DNA of 64,000 nt from Kitasatospora xanthocidica (GCF_014656195.1 NZ_BNBY01000029.1:1-64000); one strand, 5' to 3'; counted from the first letter of the stretch, positions 23,901 through 32,540 are shown. Numbers and translations are program-made. Notes: generated by a model not told the origin, from the letters alone.

Positions 23901-25633
23901 TCCAGCGCGGAGGCGAAGACCGGGAACGCCTCGTACAACTCCCGTCCCATGCCGAGGCGTTGCGCGCCCTGACCGGTGAACAGGAACGCCAGCTGCCCGT
24001 CGGTGGCCGTGCCGGTGACGACGGAGGCGAGTCGCTTGCCCTCGGCCAGTGCGCGGAGCCCGTCGAGGAGTTCGTCGCGTCCGGTGCCGATGGCGACGGC
24101 GCGGTGGTCGAGTCGGGCGCGGGTGGTGGTGAGGGAGTGGGCGATGTCGCGCGGGTCGGCGTCCGTCGCCTCGACGTGGGCGAGCAGCCGGGCCGCCTGG
24201 GCCTGCAAGGCGGCCTCGGTGTGCCCGGAGAGCGGCCAGGCGAGCAGGATCTCGTCCGACTGCTCCGGCCCTGACCGCTCCGGCCCCGCCTCGGCCTCCG
24301 GCGCTTCCTCCAGGATGACGTGGGCGTTGGTGCCGCTGACGCCGAAGGAGGAGACACCGGCCCTGCGCGGGCGCCCGGTCTTCGGCCACTCCCGGGCCTC
24401 GGTGAGGAGTTCGACCTGCCCGGCCGACCAGTCGACGTGGGTCGTCGGCTTGTCGACGTGCAGCGTCTTCGGCAGCACGCCGTGCCGCATGGCCTCGACC
24501 ATCTTGATGATGCCGCCGACGCCGGCCGCCGCCTGCGAGTGTCCGATGTTGGACTTCAACGAGCCCAGCCAGAGCGGCTCGTCGCGGTCCTGCCCGTAGG
24601 TGGCCAGCAGCGCCTGGGCCTCGATCGGGTCGCCCAGCGTGGTGCCCGTCCCGTGCGCCTCGACCACGTCGACGTCGGCTGCCGTGAGCTGGGCGTTGGC
24701 CAGCGCGGCGCGGATGACCCGCTGCTGGGCGGGGCCGTTGGGTGCGGTGAGGCCGTTGGAGGCGCCGTCCTGGTTGACGGCGGAGCCGCGGACGACGGCG
24801 AGGACGCGGTGTCCGTTGGCCTGGGCGTCGCTGAGGCGTTCCAGCAGGAGCATGCCGGCGCCCTCGCCCCAGCCGGTGCCGTCGGCGGCGTCGGCGAAGG
24901 ACTTGCAGCGGCCGTCGCGGGAGAGCCCCCGCTGGTTGCTGAAGTCGATGAAGGTCTCGGGCGTGGCCATGATGTTGGCGCCGCCGGCCAGGGCGAGGGT
25001 GCACTCGCCGGAGCGCAGCGCCTGCATCGCCCAGTGCAGGGCGACCAGCGAGGAGGAGCAGGCGGTGTCGACGGACACGGCCGGGCCCTCCAGCCCGAGG
25101 CTGTACGCGACCACGCCGGAGGCGAGGCTCCCGGCGTTCGCGCTGCCCGCGTAGTCGTGGTAGACGAGACCGGCGAACACCCCGGTGGCGGTGCCCTTGA
25201 GGGAGGTGGGGTCGAAGCCGCTGCGCTCCAGGGCCTCCCAGGTCAGCTCCAGCAGCAGTCGCTGCTGGGGGTCCATGGTGAGGGCGTCCTTGGGGCTGAT
25301 GCGGAACAGCTCGGCGTCGAAATCGCCCGCATCGTGCAGAAATCCGCCGTCCCGGCAGTAGGTCTTGCCCGGGACGGCGGGTTCGGGGTCGTAGAGGGCT
25401 TCGTTATTCCATCCCCGATTATCCGGGAAATCGCTGATGGCATCGCGGCCGGCGGCGACCAGCTCCCAGAGGCCGGCGGGCGACTGGACCCCCCCGGGGT
25501 ACCGGCAACTCATGCCGACGATGGCGATGGGTTCCCGGCTCCGCGCCTCGGCCTGGTTCAGCCGCCACCGCGTCTGCTGCAATTCGGCGGTGGCTTTGCG
25601 GAGGTAGTCCCGGAGCTTGTCGTCATTCGCCAA
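20933..25633 (-). CDS. One-module type I polyketide synthase (KS-AT-KR-ACP)
   Basis: This 1566-residue protein has an N-terminal docking coil (residues 1-35, ANDDKLRDYLRKATAEL). The KS follows, with its cysteine near 190 in VDTACSSS and histidines in EAHGTGT and KSNIGH. The AT (from ~551) has GHSLGE and HAFH, the malonyl type. The KR (~1139-1275) lacks the LDD motif but has tryptophan in AVWGSAGQSAY, eight residues before the catalytic tyrosine, and glutamine at the 146 position. This is the A1 type, predicted to give an L-hydroxyl without epimerisation. The ACP serine is near 1444. The C-terminal docking helix ends DDVFDFIDRELGLS and should pair with the N-terminus of the next PKS. There is no DH. 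The start is a TTG, chosen because the docking sequence begins there exactly as in the neighbouring PKS and no ATG or GTG is in frame nearby. Confidence 0.93.
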   Translation of the reverse strand: MANDDKLRDYLRKATAELQQTRWRLNQAEARSREPIAIVGMSCRYPGGVQSPAGLWELVAAGRDAISDFPDNRGWNNEALYDPEPAVPGKTYCRDGGFLHDAGDFDAELFRISPKDALTMDPQQRLLLELTWEALERSGFDPTSLKGTATGVFAGLVYHDYAGSANAGSLASGVVAYSLGLEGPAVSVDTACSSSLVALHWAMQALRSGECTLALAGGANIMATPETFIDFSNQRGLSRDGRCKSFADAADGTGWGEGAGMLLLERLSDAQANGHRVLAVVRGSAVNQDGASNGLTAPNGPAQQRVIRAALANAQLTAADVDVVEAHGTGTTLGDPIEAQALLATYGQDRDEPLWLGSLKSNIGHSQAAAGVGGIIKMVEAMRHGVLPKTLHVDKPTTHVDWSAGQVELLTEAREWPKTGRPRRAGVSSFGVSGTNAHVILEEAPEAEAGPERSGPEQSDEILLAWPLSGHTEAALQAQAARLLAHVEATDADPRDIAHSLTTTRARLDHRAVAIGTGRDELLDGLRALAEGKRLASVVTGTATDGQLAFLFTGQGAQRLGMGRELYEAFPVFASALDDVLARFDAPVREVMWGEDPDALNQTGTAQLALFAFETALYRLLESLGVRPDYLAGHSLGEITAAHASGILTLDDACTLVSARARLMQSLPTGGAMAALRATEDEVIPLLGEDVTIAAVNSADSVVISGDEAAVEAVLAHFADRKHTRLNVSHAFHSPLMDPILEDFRTAAKSITHNAPTIPVISNLTGTPLTDANANYWVNHLRGTVRYHHTITHLAEQGVTTHLEIGPDAALTPLTDNTTPTTRRNHPEVHQLVTALATLHLTPLNPTAHTIPLPTYAFQHRTYWAVPPVPAGSSADAELWQAVEQEDVSALADRWRVTPEALAEVIPAMRDWRAAEHRRRTVDSWRYQVRWHRLAESDGTAPAGRWLVLAPAGHPVEPVVEGLRADGVEVVPVEVSDASAVELAQALRTPGITGVVSLLPVDHRPHPDHPELAWGEAATVLLIQVAVEAGLTVPVWSVTSGAVAVAAAEEVADPLGASVWGLAAGAALDHPGVWRGVIDLPASPGPADYRRLGAALAGTEDEVAVRADGLHARRLVRARPAASTGHPWRPTGTTLVTGGTGGFGAHVARWLASCGAEHLVLTGRRGLATEGVAELADELFELGTRVTVEACDVTDRAALSALLDGLPDLRAVVHAAGVPQRDAPLADLSLAEFAETRRAKVGGALLLDELLGEKELDAFVLFSSGSAVWGSAGQSAYGSANAFLDALAHRRLARGLAATSIAWGPLDAGMVDAEVKAILHRIGAPAMAPAAALGALGQALELGLGHLVVADFDWARFAPTYTLTRPRPLLDGVPEVRDVLAAEAAPAGAEPGARPELLDRLAGSSEAEQRKLLLDLVRAEVAVQLGYDAGQAVEPRKRFTDLGFDSVAAVGIRTRLNAVTGRTLPSTLIFDHATPAALADYLRAELCPDEAAESPVLTELSRLEEAVAVLDPDTVDTAQITGRLRALVARLTTRDGADEDTDLGDRLHDASADDVFDFIDRELGLS
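23110..23960. repeat. AT-coding repeat copy (one-module PKS)
   Basis: Nearly identical to 8250-9095 and 18380-19200, although the neighbouring KR and ACP of this gene are clearly unlike those of the giant PKS. The protein looks like a mosaic with a shared AT block. Confidence 0.85.
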
Positions 25634-25745
25634 CTCTGCACCAACCGTTTCCTGGGAAAAGGCAGCCAGGCAACGGGCTGCGAAATTCAGGCGGAATAAC
25701 GCGGCCAACGCTACGGGAGGGGTCGGGCGGACCCAACCCCTCCCC

Positions 25746-25799
25746 ACCCCAGATGGGGTGCCGGGCTGACCCCTGCTGTCCCGGGAACCCCGGCAGGGG
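25746..25799 (-). terminator. Hairpins between the LuxR regulator and the PKS gene
   Basis: Two small inverted repeats (ACCCC/GGGGT and CCCCTGC/GCAGGGG) lie in the 191-nt gap after the regulator stop codon. They may terminate the regulator transcript or attenuate read-through into the PKS genes. Confidence 0.4.
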
Positions 25800-25824
25800 C
25801 TCGGAGGGGGCGGGGCCGGCGGTG

Positions 25825-28506
25825 TCAGACGCCTTCGGCGGCACCGACGCGCAGCTCGGTGGGGAGCTGGTCGCGGTTGCGGATGTTCATCTTGCGGTAG
25901 ATCCGGGTGAGGTGCTGTTCGACCGTGCTGACGGTGACGAACAGCCGGTCGGCGATGTCCCGGTTGGCGTAGCCCTGGGCGGCCAGCACGGCCACCCGCC
26001 GCTCGGACTGGCTGAGCTGGGCGTACGGCGTGTCGTCCTCGCCCGGGGTCGCCGGGCCCGGGGCTGCCGCCTGACTGGTCGGATGCTTGGGCATCAGGGT
26101 CTGGCAGAGCTTCTCGGCCTTGCAGTTCCGGGCCATCCGCCAGGCGCGGCGGGCCGTGATCCTGGCCTGCGCCTTGTCGGGCATGACCCGGCTCAGGTCG
26201 GAGAGGGCACAGGCGGCCTCGTAGTAGGAGGCGCTGTGCTGGAGCTCCTCGAAGGCCCGCTCCAGGATCGCCGGGCGCTCGGAGAGCGGCTTCGCCTGGG
26301 CGAGGATCCGCAGGGCCATCCCGCGCACCCGCCCCGGGGCCCTGGTCAGCCGAAGCTGCTCCTCCACCAGGGCGGTGGCCTGCCTGGGTTCGTCGAGGCT
26401 CAGCAGCGCCTCGGCCGCGCCGAGGCGCCAGGGCGCCATGGCGGGCAGGTCCATGTTCCAGCTGCGCATCAGCTCGCCGCAGGCCATGAAGTCGGCATGC
26501 GCGGCGTGCGCCCGCTGGCTGGCCAGGTGGTGCCGTCCGCGCGCGTAGAGGTAGTGCAGACCGGCGATGGTCTGGAACAGCGAGCGCGGGACGGGCTGGG
26601 CGAAGCAGGCGGCGGCGGTCTCGTAGTCGCCCATCGCGGTGCTGGCCTCGGCCAGGGCGGCGATCGCGTGCCCGAGGCTGATGTTCAGCTCGTGCTCGGG
26701 GACGTGGCCCAGCGCGTCCGAGGCGAACTCGGAGGCGGCGCCCAGGTCGCCCTGGCGGAAGGCGATCATCGACCGGAACCCGAGCAGCATCAGCCGGGTG
26801 GTCGGTGTCTGGTGCTGCCGCGCCTGGGTCAGCAGGCGCTCGCACCAGGCGTCCGCGGATTCCAGGCGTTCGGCGTAGATCAGGCTCAGGAGTGCCGGGA
26901 CGGCGCAGCCGAGCGGGCCGTTCTCCAGCCCCTCGTCCTGCAGGATCTGCTCGACCTGGGCGATCGTGTGGTCGTCCGCGACGTTGCGGAGCACGGCGGA
27001 CAGGGCGGAGGCCAGCCGCAGGTGCGGTGACGTGGAGTGCCGCGGGGCCGTGGTGTCGAGCTCGTCGCCGTTCAGCGGGCGGTCCAGCCGCGCGGACACG
27101 CCGGGGTAGATGGAGGACATCAGCAGCCGGGTGATGTGGAGTTCCTCCGCGACCTCCGGGATGCCGTCGAGGTAGCCGATCATCTCCAGCGCGTCGTCGT
27201 GCTGGAGGTTCCACAGCAGGGCCGTCGCCGAGGCGAGCACGCTGTCGGAGCAGATCTTGCCGGCCAGCATCGGCCCCTTGAGGGTGAGGAAGCGGGAGCT
27301 GGCGCTCGGCTCCTGGAGCCACCTCAGCTGGGTGATCTGGGCCCGCAACTCGTACCGCGAGGCCTCGTTGGTGCAGCAGTCGTGGGCGAGCTTGAGGCAG
27401 GCGATGGCGCGGGCGAGGTCGTTGCCCGCCTGGGCCCGCCGGGCCGCCTCGCGCAGGATGGGCAGGGCCCAGTCGTGCTGGACGGGCCCGACCGCGAGGA
27501 GCTGCTCGGCGATGGTGGTGACCGGCGCGCCGTCGTCGTACAGCAGCCCGGCGGCCCGGGAACGGATCTCGACGTGCTCGCCCGCCGGTACGTCCGCGAG
27601 GATCGCGGCCTGGGTGACCCGGTGCGGGAACCCGCCGTCGCGCAGGATCCCGGAGGCGGTGAGCAGGTCGACGCCCCGCTGTCCGGTGCCGGCGTCGACC
27701 TCGCTCAGCCGGCTGACCAGGTGGAGGTCGGTCGCGGTGCCCAGGACCGCGACGGCGCGGGCGATACGAACCCCCAGCGGCCCCAGGGCGCGGACGCAGG
27801 CCACCACGGCGTGCTGGTAGCCGCGGCCCACGGCGATCCCGGAGTCGGCATCCGGCTCCACCCGGTCGCGGTCGTCGAGCAGTGCCCTGACCAGGACGGG
27901 GTTGCCGCCGCTCAGCTCGTGGAGGCGGGTGGCCCAGTGCGGCGTGGGCCAGGCCCCGGGGCTGTCGGAGCACAGCTGCCGGATGCCGTCGCGGGTGAGC
28001 GGCTTGAGCTGGATCCGCCGGACGTTCGATCCGTAGATGAACTCGTCCACGGCCGGCAGCGGCCGGTCCTCCACACCGGGGGCCCAGGTCACCGCGATCA
28101 GGACCGGCGCGAAGAGCATCCGCCGGGTGAGGTAGCGGAGCGACCGCAGGCTCTCCGCGTCCGCGAACTGGATGTCGTCGACGATGATCAGCACCGGCCC
28201 GTGGTCGGCCAGGCGCACCACCGCGCGGTGCGCGTCGTCGGCGATCCGGGCGCGGTCCTCCAGCCGCTCCCGCATCACCAGCTGATCGAGGATTCCGAAC
28301 GGGACGTCCCGTTCGTCGCGCGAGCAGGACGCGCTGAGCACGGTGGCCCCGGCCGCTCCGGCCCGCGTTTTGAGGTCCCGCAGCATCGTGGTTTTCCCGG
28401 TCGCCGTGGTGCCGCTGATGACGGCCACGACACTGTTTCCACTGAAGGCCTCTGCGGCGAGCTCATCCATTTGTCTCGCAGCGGCCGCGTGCTCCACCAA
28501 CAACAA
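25825..28506 (-). CDS. LuxR-family LAL transcriptional regulator, probable activator of the PKS cluster
   Basis: This 893-residue protein has the layout of large ATP-binding LuxR regulators. A Walker A motif GTTATGKT lies at residues 32-39, a Walker B strand VLIIVDDIQFAD near 104-115, a long helical TPR-like middle, and a C-terminal LuxR helix-turn-helix from about 831 (LSQSERRVAVLAAQGYANRD). Such regulators commonly activate polyketide clusters in Streptomyces. It lies directly upstream of the PKS genes on the same strand. The TTG start is favoured by a GGGGGG stretch 8 nt upstream; a GTG three codons later and an ATG twelve codons later are alternatives. It is preceded by a long AT-richer leader with a good promoter candidate. 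Confidence 0.92.
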   Translation of the reverse strand: MLLVEHAAAARQMDELAAEAFSGNSVVAVISGTTATGKTTMLRDLKTRAGAAGATVLSASCSRDERDVPFGILDQLVMRERLEDRARIADDAHRAVVRLADHGPVLIIVDDIQFADAESLRSLRYLTRRMLFAPVLIAVTWAPGVEDRPLPAVDEFIYGSNVRRIQLKPLTRDGIRQLCSDSPGAWPTPHWATRLHELSGGNPVLVRALLDDRDRVEPDADSGIAVGRGYQHAVVACVRALGPLGVRIARAVAVLGTATDLHLVSRLSEVDAGTGQRGVDLLTASGILRDGGFPHRVTQAAILADVPAGEHVEIRSRAAGLLYDDGAPVTTIAEQLLAVGPVQHDWALPILREAARRAQAGNDLARAIACLKLAHDCCTNEASRYELRAQITQLRWLQEPSASSRFLTLKGPMLAGKICSDSVLASATALLWNLQHDDALEMIGYLDGIPEVAEELHITRLLMSSIYPGVSARLDRPLNGDELDTTAPRHSTSPHLRLASALSAVLRNVADDHTIAQVEQILQDEGLENGPLGCAVPALLSLIYAERLESADAWCERLLTQARQHQTPTTRLMLLGFRSMIAFRQGDLGAASEFASDALGHVPEHELNISLGHAIAALAEASTAMGDYETAAACFAQPVPRSLFQTIAGLHYLYARGRHHLASQRAHAAHADFMACGELMRSWNMDLPAMAPWRLGAAEALLSLDEPRQATALVEEQLRLTRAPGRVRGMALRILAQAKPLSERPAILERAFEELQHSASYYEAACALSDLSRVMPDKAQARITARRAWRMARNCKAEKLCQTLMPKHPTSQAAAPGPATPGEDDTPYAQLSQSERRVAVLAAQGYANRDIADRLFVTVSTVEQHLTRIYRKMNIRNRDQLPTELRVGAAEGV

Positions 28507-28672
28507 GGCTCAAACCCCCCGGTTTTGAGATCCGCTCGACTGGAAACAAGTCACCTGCACCCCTGGTGACCTCGGTTTTCGGGCGAGCAAAATCAATTCA
28601 CAGTCGGAACTTTGCCAATCCTTTTGAAAACAATGGGGAAACATGGCGGCGCTCTAACTGTTTACATACCAA

Positions 28673-28702
28673 AGGCTAGGCATGCAGGGTGCTTCCGGTC
28701 AA
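28673..28702 (-). promoter_or_regulatory. Promoter for the LAL regulator
   Basis: The minus strand has TTGACC and TAGCCT separated by 18 nt. This fits the main vegetative promoter consensus and would give a leader of about 160 nt before the regulator start. The region is locally AT-rich compared with its surroundings. Confidence 0.5.
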
Positions 28703-29100
28703 GTTCGTTCGGCTGGCGAGACCGAGAGATAGGTCATGTCGTAATACGGCGATGACGGTGCAAGGGACGGGCGATGTGGGCATATCGACGCAGTTCGTGA
28801 ACCCGGCGATGTCCCGGTGGCGCGGAATCGGCGGACGGGGGGTGCCGAGGCCGCGCGGGGGCGCGACCGGGCCGGTCGCCAGGGGGTCGTAGGGGTTGCC
28901 GCCGAGGGGGGAGTGGGGTGGGGTTCCATCGTGGAGGTGAAGATGGAGACGGTGGCGGCGGACGAAGAGAAGAGGGGCGAGACCCCGGGCGGGGTTTCGG
29001 CCGCCGGACTCGACCTCACCCGCTCACCGGCACCGTCCGCGTCCCTTCGAGACCTGCCTGACGAGCCGGGGCGGGATCGTCGTCGCGCATCTGATCCGAG
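28703..29100. other. Non-coding gap between the PKS region and the ATP-grasp operon
   Basis: About 400 nt without a supported gene. Short ORFs here have no ribosome site or recognisable product. It probably marks the edge of the polyketide cluster. Confidence 0.5.
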
Positions 29101-29129
29101 GCGGCGGAGCCTGGGGGCCGCTCCGCCGC
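29101..29129 (-). terminator. Hairpin terminator of the ATP-grasp/alpha-E/transglutaminase operon
   Basis: A perfect 10-bp stem GCGGCGGAGC/GCTCCGCCGC with a 9-nt loop lies 15 nt past the stop codon of the transglutaminase gene. Confidence 0.65.
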
Positions 29130-29143
29130 GTGATGTGTTCGGG

Positions 29144-29986
29144 TCAGGCGAGGCGGGTGAATTCCACTCGCACCTGGGGCAGTTCGCCGGGCGCGCCGCG
29201 GTAGACGCCCTTGTGCGGGGGCACGTCGCCGTACTCGCGCCCGCGTGCGACGATGACGTGGGACTCGCCGGGGCGGGTGCCGTTGGTCGGGTCCTGGCCG
29301 ATCCACTCGCCCGCCCAGTACTCGACCCAGGCATGGCTCTCGCCGGCCACCGGCCGGTCGAGTTCGGCGTCGGGGGAGGGGTGCAGGTAGCCGGACACGT
29401 ACCGGGTCGGGATGCCGGCCGCGCGGAGCAGGGCCGCGGTGAGGTGGGCGAAGTCCTGGCAGACACCCGCCCGTTGGTCCCAGGCGTCCTGTGCTCCGCT
29501 GTGTACGCCGGTGGTTCCCTGGGTGTAGGAGACGCGCTCCCTGACCAGGTCGGTCAGCGCGGCCGCGGTCTGGTGGGCGTCCAGGCCGTCGGCGGCCGCA
29601 CAGGCCTGGGCGGCGAGGTCCGGGCTCACCGTGGTGCGCGGTGTCGCGGAGAGGTACTCGGTCAGCCGGGAGTCGGCCGACCGCGCGGCGATCTCGGCGC
29701 GGTCGAGCGGTGTGGGCAGCGGGGTCGGCGGGGCGGTCTCGACCAGGCTGGTCGCCGTCAGCGAGAGGCTGGTGTGCGAGTCGGTCAGGTCGAACACGGT
29801 GACCTGGGTGCCCCAGTAGTCCCAGTAGGTCCACAGCGAGGCGGCCGGGGCCACGTCCAGCCGGGAGTCCAGGACGGTCTGGGTGGGCAGAGTGAGCGGG
29901 CTCATCCGCACCTCGTTGTACGAGGAGCCGGCCGGGCTCGGGTATCCCACCCGGGTCTCGTGTCGTATCCGCAGTCGGCCGGCCAT
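29144..29986 (-). CDS. Transglutaminase-like cysteine protease-fold protein
   Basis: This 280-residue protein has an N-terminal beta-rich segment typical of bacterial transglutaminase-like proteins. A papain-like core follows with a complete triad: Cys176 in RAGVCQDFAH, His218 in ESHAWVEYW and Asp232 in GQDPTNG. No signal peptide is present. The ATG was chosen because GGGAG lies 10 nt upstream; a GTG three codons earlier overlaps the previous stop as GTGA and is possible. It is the last gene of a three-gene operon whose members occur together in many bacteria. Such proteins may cleave or form amide bonds. In this context it is thought to act on a peptide made or modified by the ATP-grasp partner, but the substrate is unknown. 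Confidence 0.85.
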   Translation of the reverse strand: MAGRLRIRHETRVGYPSPAGSSYNEVRMSPLTLPTQTVLDSRLDVAPAASLWTYWDYWGTQVTVFDLTDSHTSLSLTATSLVETAPPTPLPTPLDRAEIAARSADSRLTEYLSATPRTTVSPDLAAQACAAADGLDAHQTAAALTDLVRERVSYTQGTTGVHSGAQDAWDQRAGVCQDFAHLTAALLRAAGIPTRYVSGYLHPSPDAELDRPVAGESHAWVEYWAGEWIGQDPTNGTRPGESHVIVARGREYGDVPPHKGVYRGAPGELPQVRVEFTRLA

Positions 29987-29991
29987 CGCTT

Positions 29992-30960
29992 TCACGCTCC
30001 CTCTCGCGTCACGGACTGGTGGGACCACTCGATCGGGCCGTCGTAGGGGAAGTAGCGCTCGGCCACGGCCCGGGTGGCCTCGCCGCAGGCGAGCTGGAGT
30101 TCGCTCAGCAGTGCGGGCAGTTGCTCCAGCTCGGCGGAGTCCAGGTACTCCAGCCTGGTGCGCATCCGGCCCACGGCCAGCCGCGCGGGTTCGGGCCGCT
30201 GCCAGGCGGACGTGCCGCCGCCGAGTTCGACGAGGCACTCCTCGGCGGCGCTCAGGGCGTGAAGGACGGAGCGCGGGAATCCCCGGTCGAGCAGCAGGAA
30301 GGCCGCCACCTCGCCCGGGTCGCTGCCGGCCCCGCGGGCGCGGACGAAGGCCTCCTCGGCGCCGCTGGCGCTGAGCAGCGTGGGCCAGTCGGGCGCGTGG
30401 ACGGCTGCGAGCACCCGGACGGCGAGCAGCCGGGCGATCATGTCGACCCGCTCCAGGCTCCGCCCGAGGACGACGAAGCGCCAGCCGTCGTCACGGCTCA
30501 TGGTGGAGTCGGCGAGCCCGAAGAACAGGGCGGCGCGGCGGCGGACCAGCCCGAGGTAGGCGTCCGGTCCGGTGCGGCGCGCGGCGCGCTGGTGCTCGGC
30601 GAGCTGGTGCCAGGTGGAGTTGAGGGTCTCCCACATCTCGGTGGAGACCACGTCGCGTGCGGTCAGCGCGTTCTGCCGGGCCGCCCTGAGCGCGCCCTCG
30701 ATGGAGCCGGGGCTGGCCGCGTCGAAGGCGAGCCGGGCCAGGACCGAGTCCATGTCGCAGTGCTGTTCGCCCGGGACGGCCACGCCGAGGATGGCGTGCA
30801 GCGAGCGGCAGGCGGCGTCCTCGTCGCTCCACGGGTCTTCCAGCAGCCGGTGCAGGTAGGCGTCCAGGATGCGGGCGGTGTCGTCGGCGCGTTCCACGTA
30901 GCGGCCGACCCAGAAGAGGGATTCGGCGATCCGGGAGAGCATGGTGTCGGTGGTGATCAC
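29992..30960 (-). CDS. Alpha-E domain protein
   Basis: This 322-residue all-helical protein has the family signature near its N-terminus (LSRIAESLFWVGRYVERADD). The GTG start overlaps the previous stop as GTGA and has AGGAGG about 10 nt upstream. An ATG six codons later matches the usual family start but has no ribosome site. Alpha-E proteins are almost always encoded beside a circularly permuted ATP-grasp and a transglutaminase-like protein, as here. Their biochemical role is unknown; comparative genomics has proposed a part in making or tagging small peptides. No catalytic motif can be named. Confidence 0.87.
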   Translation of the reverse strand: MITTDTMLSRIAESLFWVGRYVERADDTARILDAYLHRLLEDPWSDEDAACRSLHAILGVAVPGEQHCDMDSVLARLAFDAASPGSIEGALRAARQNALTARDVVSTEMWETLNSTWHQLAEHQRAARRTGPDAYLGLVRRRAALFFGLADSTMSRDDGWRFVVLGRSLERVDMIARLLAVRVLAAVHAPDWPTLLSASGAEEAFVRARGAGSDPGEVAAFLLLDRGFPRSVLHALSAAEECLVELGGGTSAWQRPEPARLAVGRMRTRLEYLDSAELEQLPALLSELQLACGEATRAVAERYFPYDGPIEWSHQSVTREGA

Positions 30961-32528
30961 TGCTGCTGTGCCTCCTCCTGGGCCGGGCCGCCGGGCGTGC
31001 TCGTGCCGCCGGGGCCGAACTGGCGCGGGCTCACTTCGCTCACCGCGGTGGACCGCTCGCCGGTGGTCCGGCTCGGCGGGGCGTCGGGCGCCAGCACCCA
31101 GGTGTCCTTGGATCCGCCGCCCTGGCTGGAGTTGACGATCAGGTTGCCCTCTCCGAGGGCCACCCGGGTCAGCCCGCCGGGGACCAGCCAGACGTCGCTG
31201 CCGTCGTGGACGGCGAACGGCCGCAGGTCGATGTGGCGGGGGGCGAGCCCGTCCTGGCCGTCGCCGCGACGGCTCAGGGTCGGCGAGGTGGACAGCGCCA
31301 CCGGACGCTGGGCGATCCAGCCGCGCGGGTCCGCCTTCACCTCCTCGGCCAGGCGGTCGAGCGCGTCCCGCTCCGCCCGCGGGCCGATCACGATGCCCTT
31401 GCCGCCGGCGCCGTCGACCGGCTTCAGGACCAGCCGGTCCAGCTGGTCCAGTACCTCCTCCAGCCGGCCCGGCTCCTCCGGGCGGATGGTCTCCACGTTC
31501 GGCAGCAGCGGCTCCTCCGCCAGGTAGTAGCGGATCAGGTCGGGGACGTAGGTGTAGAGCAGCTTGTCGTCGGCGATGCCGTTGCCCACGGCGTTGGCGA
31601 GGGTGACGTTCCCGGCGTGGGCGGCGGACATGATGCCCGGGACGCCGATCAGCGAGTCCGGGCGGAAGTGCAGCGGGTCGAGGAAGTCGTCGTCGAGCCG
31701 CCGGTAGATCACGTGGACCGGGGTCTCCCCGCGGGTGGTGCGCATCCGGACCTTGTTGCCGGAACAGACCAGGTCGCGGCCCTCGACCAGTTGGACGCCC
31801 ATCAGCCGTGCCAGCAGGGCGTGTTCGAAGTAGGCCGCGTTGGCCACGCCCGGGGTGAGGACGACCACCACCGGATCGGTCACGCCCTCGGGAGCGCAGG
31901 CCTTGAGGGCGGCCAGCAGGCGCTGCGGGTACTCGTCCACCGGGCGTACGGGCTGCTCGGCGAAGAGGGCCGGGAAGGTCCGGGTCATCACCCGGCGGTT
32001 CTCGATCACGTACGAGACGCCGGACGGCACCCGGACGTTGTCCTCCAGCACCCGGAACCGGCCCTCCTCGTCCCGGACCAGGTCGATCCCGGAGACGTGG
32101 ACGCGGACCCCGTTCGGCGGTTCTATGCCGTGCGCCGCCCGGTGGAAGTGCGGCGAGGAGTACAGCAGCCGGTAGGGCACCACACCGTCGGCGAAGACCC
32201 GCTGCCTGCCGTAGGCGTCGGCGAGGAAGGCCTCCAGGGCGAGGACCCGTTGCCGGACGCCCCGGCTCAGCCGGTCCCATTCGACGGCGTCGAGCAGGCG
32301 TGGCACCAGGTCGAGCGGGAAGGGGCGTTCCTCGCCGCCGTAGGAGTAGGTCACGCCGCGATCCGTGAAGGCACGGGCCATCTGGTCGGTGCGGTACCGG
32401 AGTTCGAGGGAGTCCAGGGGGCTCAGGGCGGCGAACACGGCCTCGTAGGCCGGTCTCACCACTCCGGGGCGCTCGAACATCTCGTCCCACGCGTCCGCTG
32501 TCGTGTACGAGTCGAATATGTCGGCCAT
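30957..32528 (-). CDS. Circularly permuted ATP-grasp type 2 family protein
   Basis: A 523-residue protein of the circularly permuted ATP-grasp family (formerly DUF404/DUF407). Visible signatures are LEDNVRVPSGVSY near 163-175, ANAVGNGIADDKLLYTY near 317-333, and the glycine-rich KPVDGAGGKGI near 372-382, which would bind ATP phosphates. The last ~35 residues are low-complexity and rich in Gly, Pro and Gln. ATP-grasp enzymes join a carboxylate to an amine or thiol through an acyl-phosphate, so this is the likely ligase of the operon. The substrate is unknown. No ribosome site precedes the ATG, and a -10-like box lies 6 nt upstream, so the mRNA may be leaderless. Confidence 0.88.
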   Translation of the reverse strand: MADIFDSYTTADAWDEMFERPGVVRPAYEAVFAALSPLDSLELRYRTDQMARAFTDRGVTYSYGGEERPFPLDLVPRLLDAVEWDRLSRGVRQRVLALEAFLADAYGRQRVFADGVVPYRLLYSSPHFHRAAHGIEPPNGVRVHVSGIDLVRDEEGRFRVLEDNVRVPSGVSYVIENRRVMTRTFPALFAEQPVRPVDEYPQRLLAALKACAPEGVTDPVVVVLTPGVANAAYFEHALLARLMGVQLVEGRDLVCSGNKVRMRTTRGETPVHVIYRRLDDDFLDPLHFRPDSLIGVPGIMSAAHAGNVTLANAVGNGIADDKLLYTYVPDLIRYYLAEEPLLPNVETIRPEEPGRLEEVLDQLDRLVLKPVDGAGGKGIVIGPRAERDALDRLAEEVKADPRGWIAQRPVALSTSPTLSRRGDGQDGLAPRHIDLRPFAVHDGSDVWLVPGGLTRVALGEGNLIVNSSQGGGSKDTWVLAPDAPPSRTTGERSTAVSEVSPRQFGPGGTSTPGGPAQEEAQQQ

Positions 32529-32534
32529 GGCGAG

Positions 32535-32540
32535 ACGCTA
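32535..32540 (-). promoter_or_regulatory. -10 box of a possible leaderless promoter
   Basis: TAGCGT lies 6 nt before the ATG of the ATP-grasp gene, which has no ribosome site. Transcription would start at about the A of the ATG. No clear -35 is visible. Confidence 0.35.

Noticed and set aside
25062..25480. KS of the one-module PKS as a decarboxylating loading KS
   Set aside because: It has the active cysteine (VDTACSSS) and an N-terminal docking coil, so it is an extension module.
25634..27973. N-terminal extension of the one-module PKS frame by ~780 residues
   Set aside because: The frame continues by chance under the LuxR gene. The docking sequence marks the true start, and the extension has no domain.
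28689..28892. 67-residue plus-strand ORF upstream of the LuxR gene
   Set aside because: No ribosome site, no recognisable family and irregular codon use. It lies across the predicted LuxR promoter.
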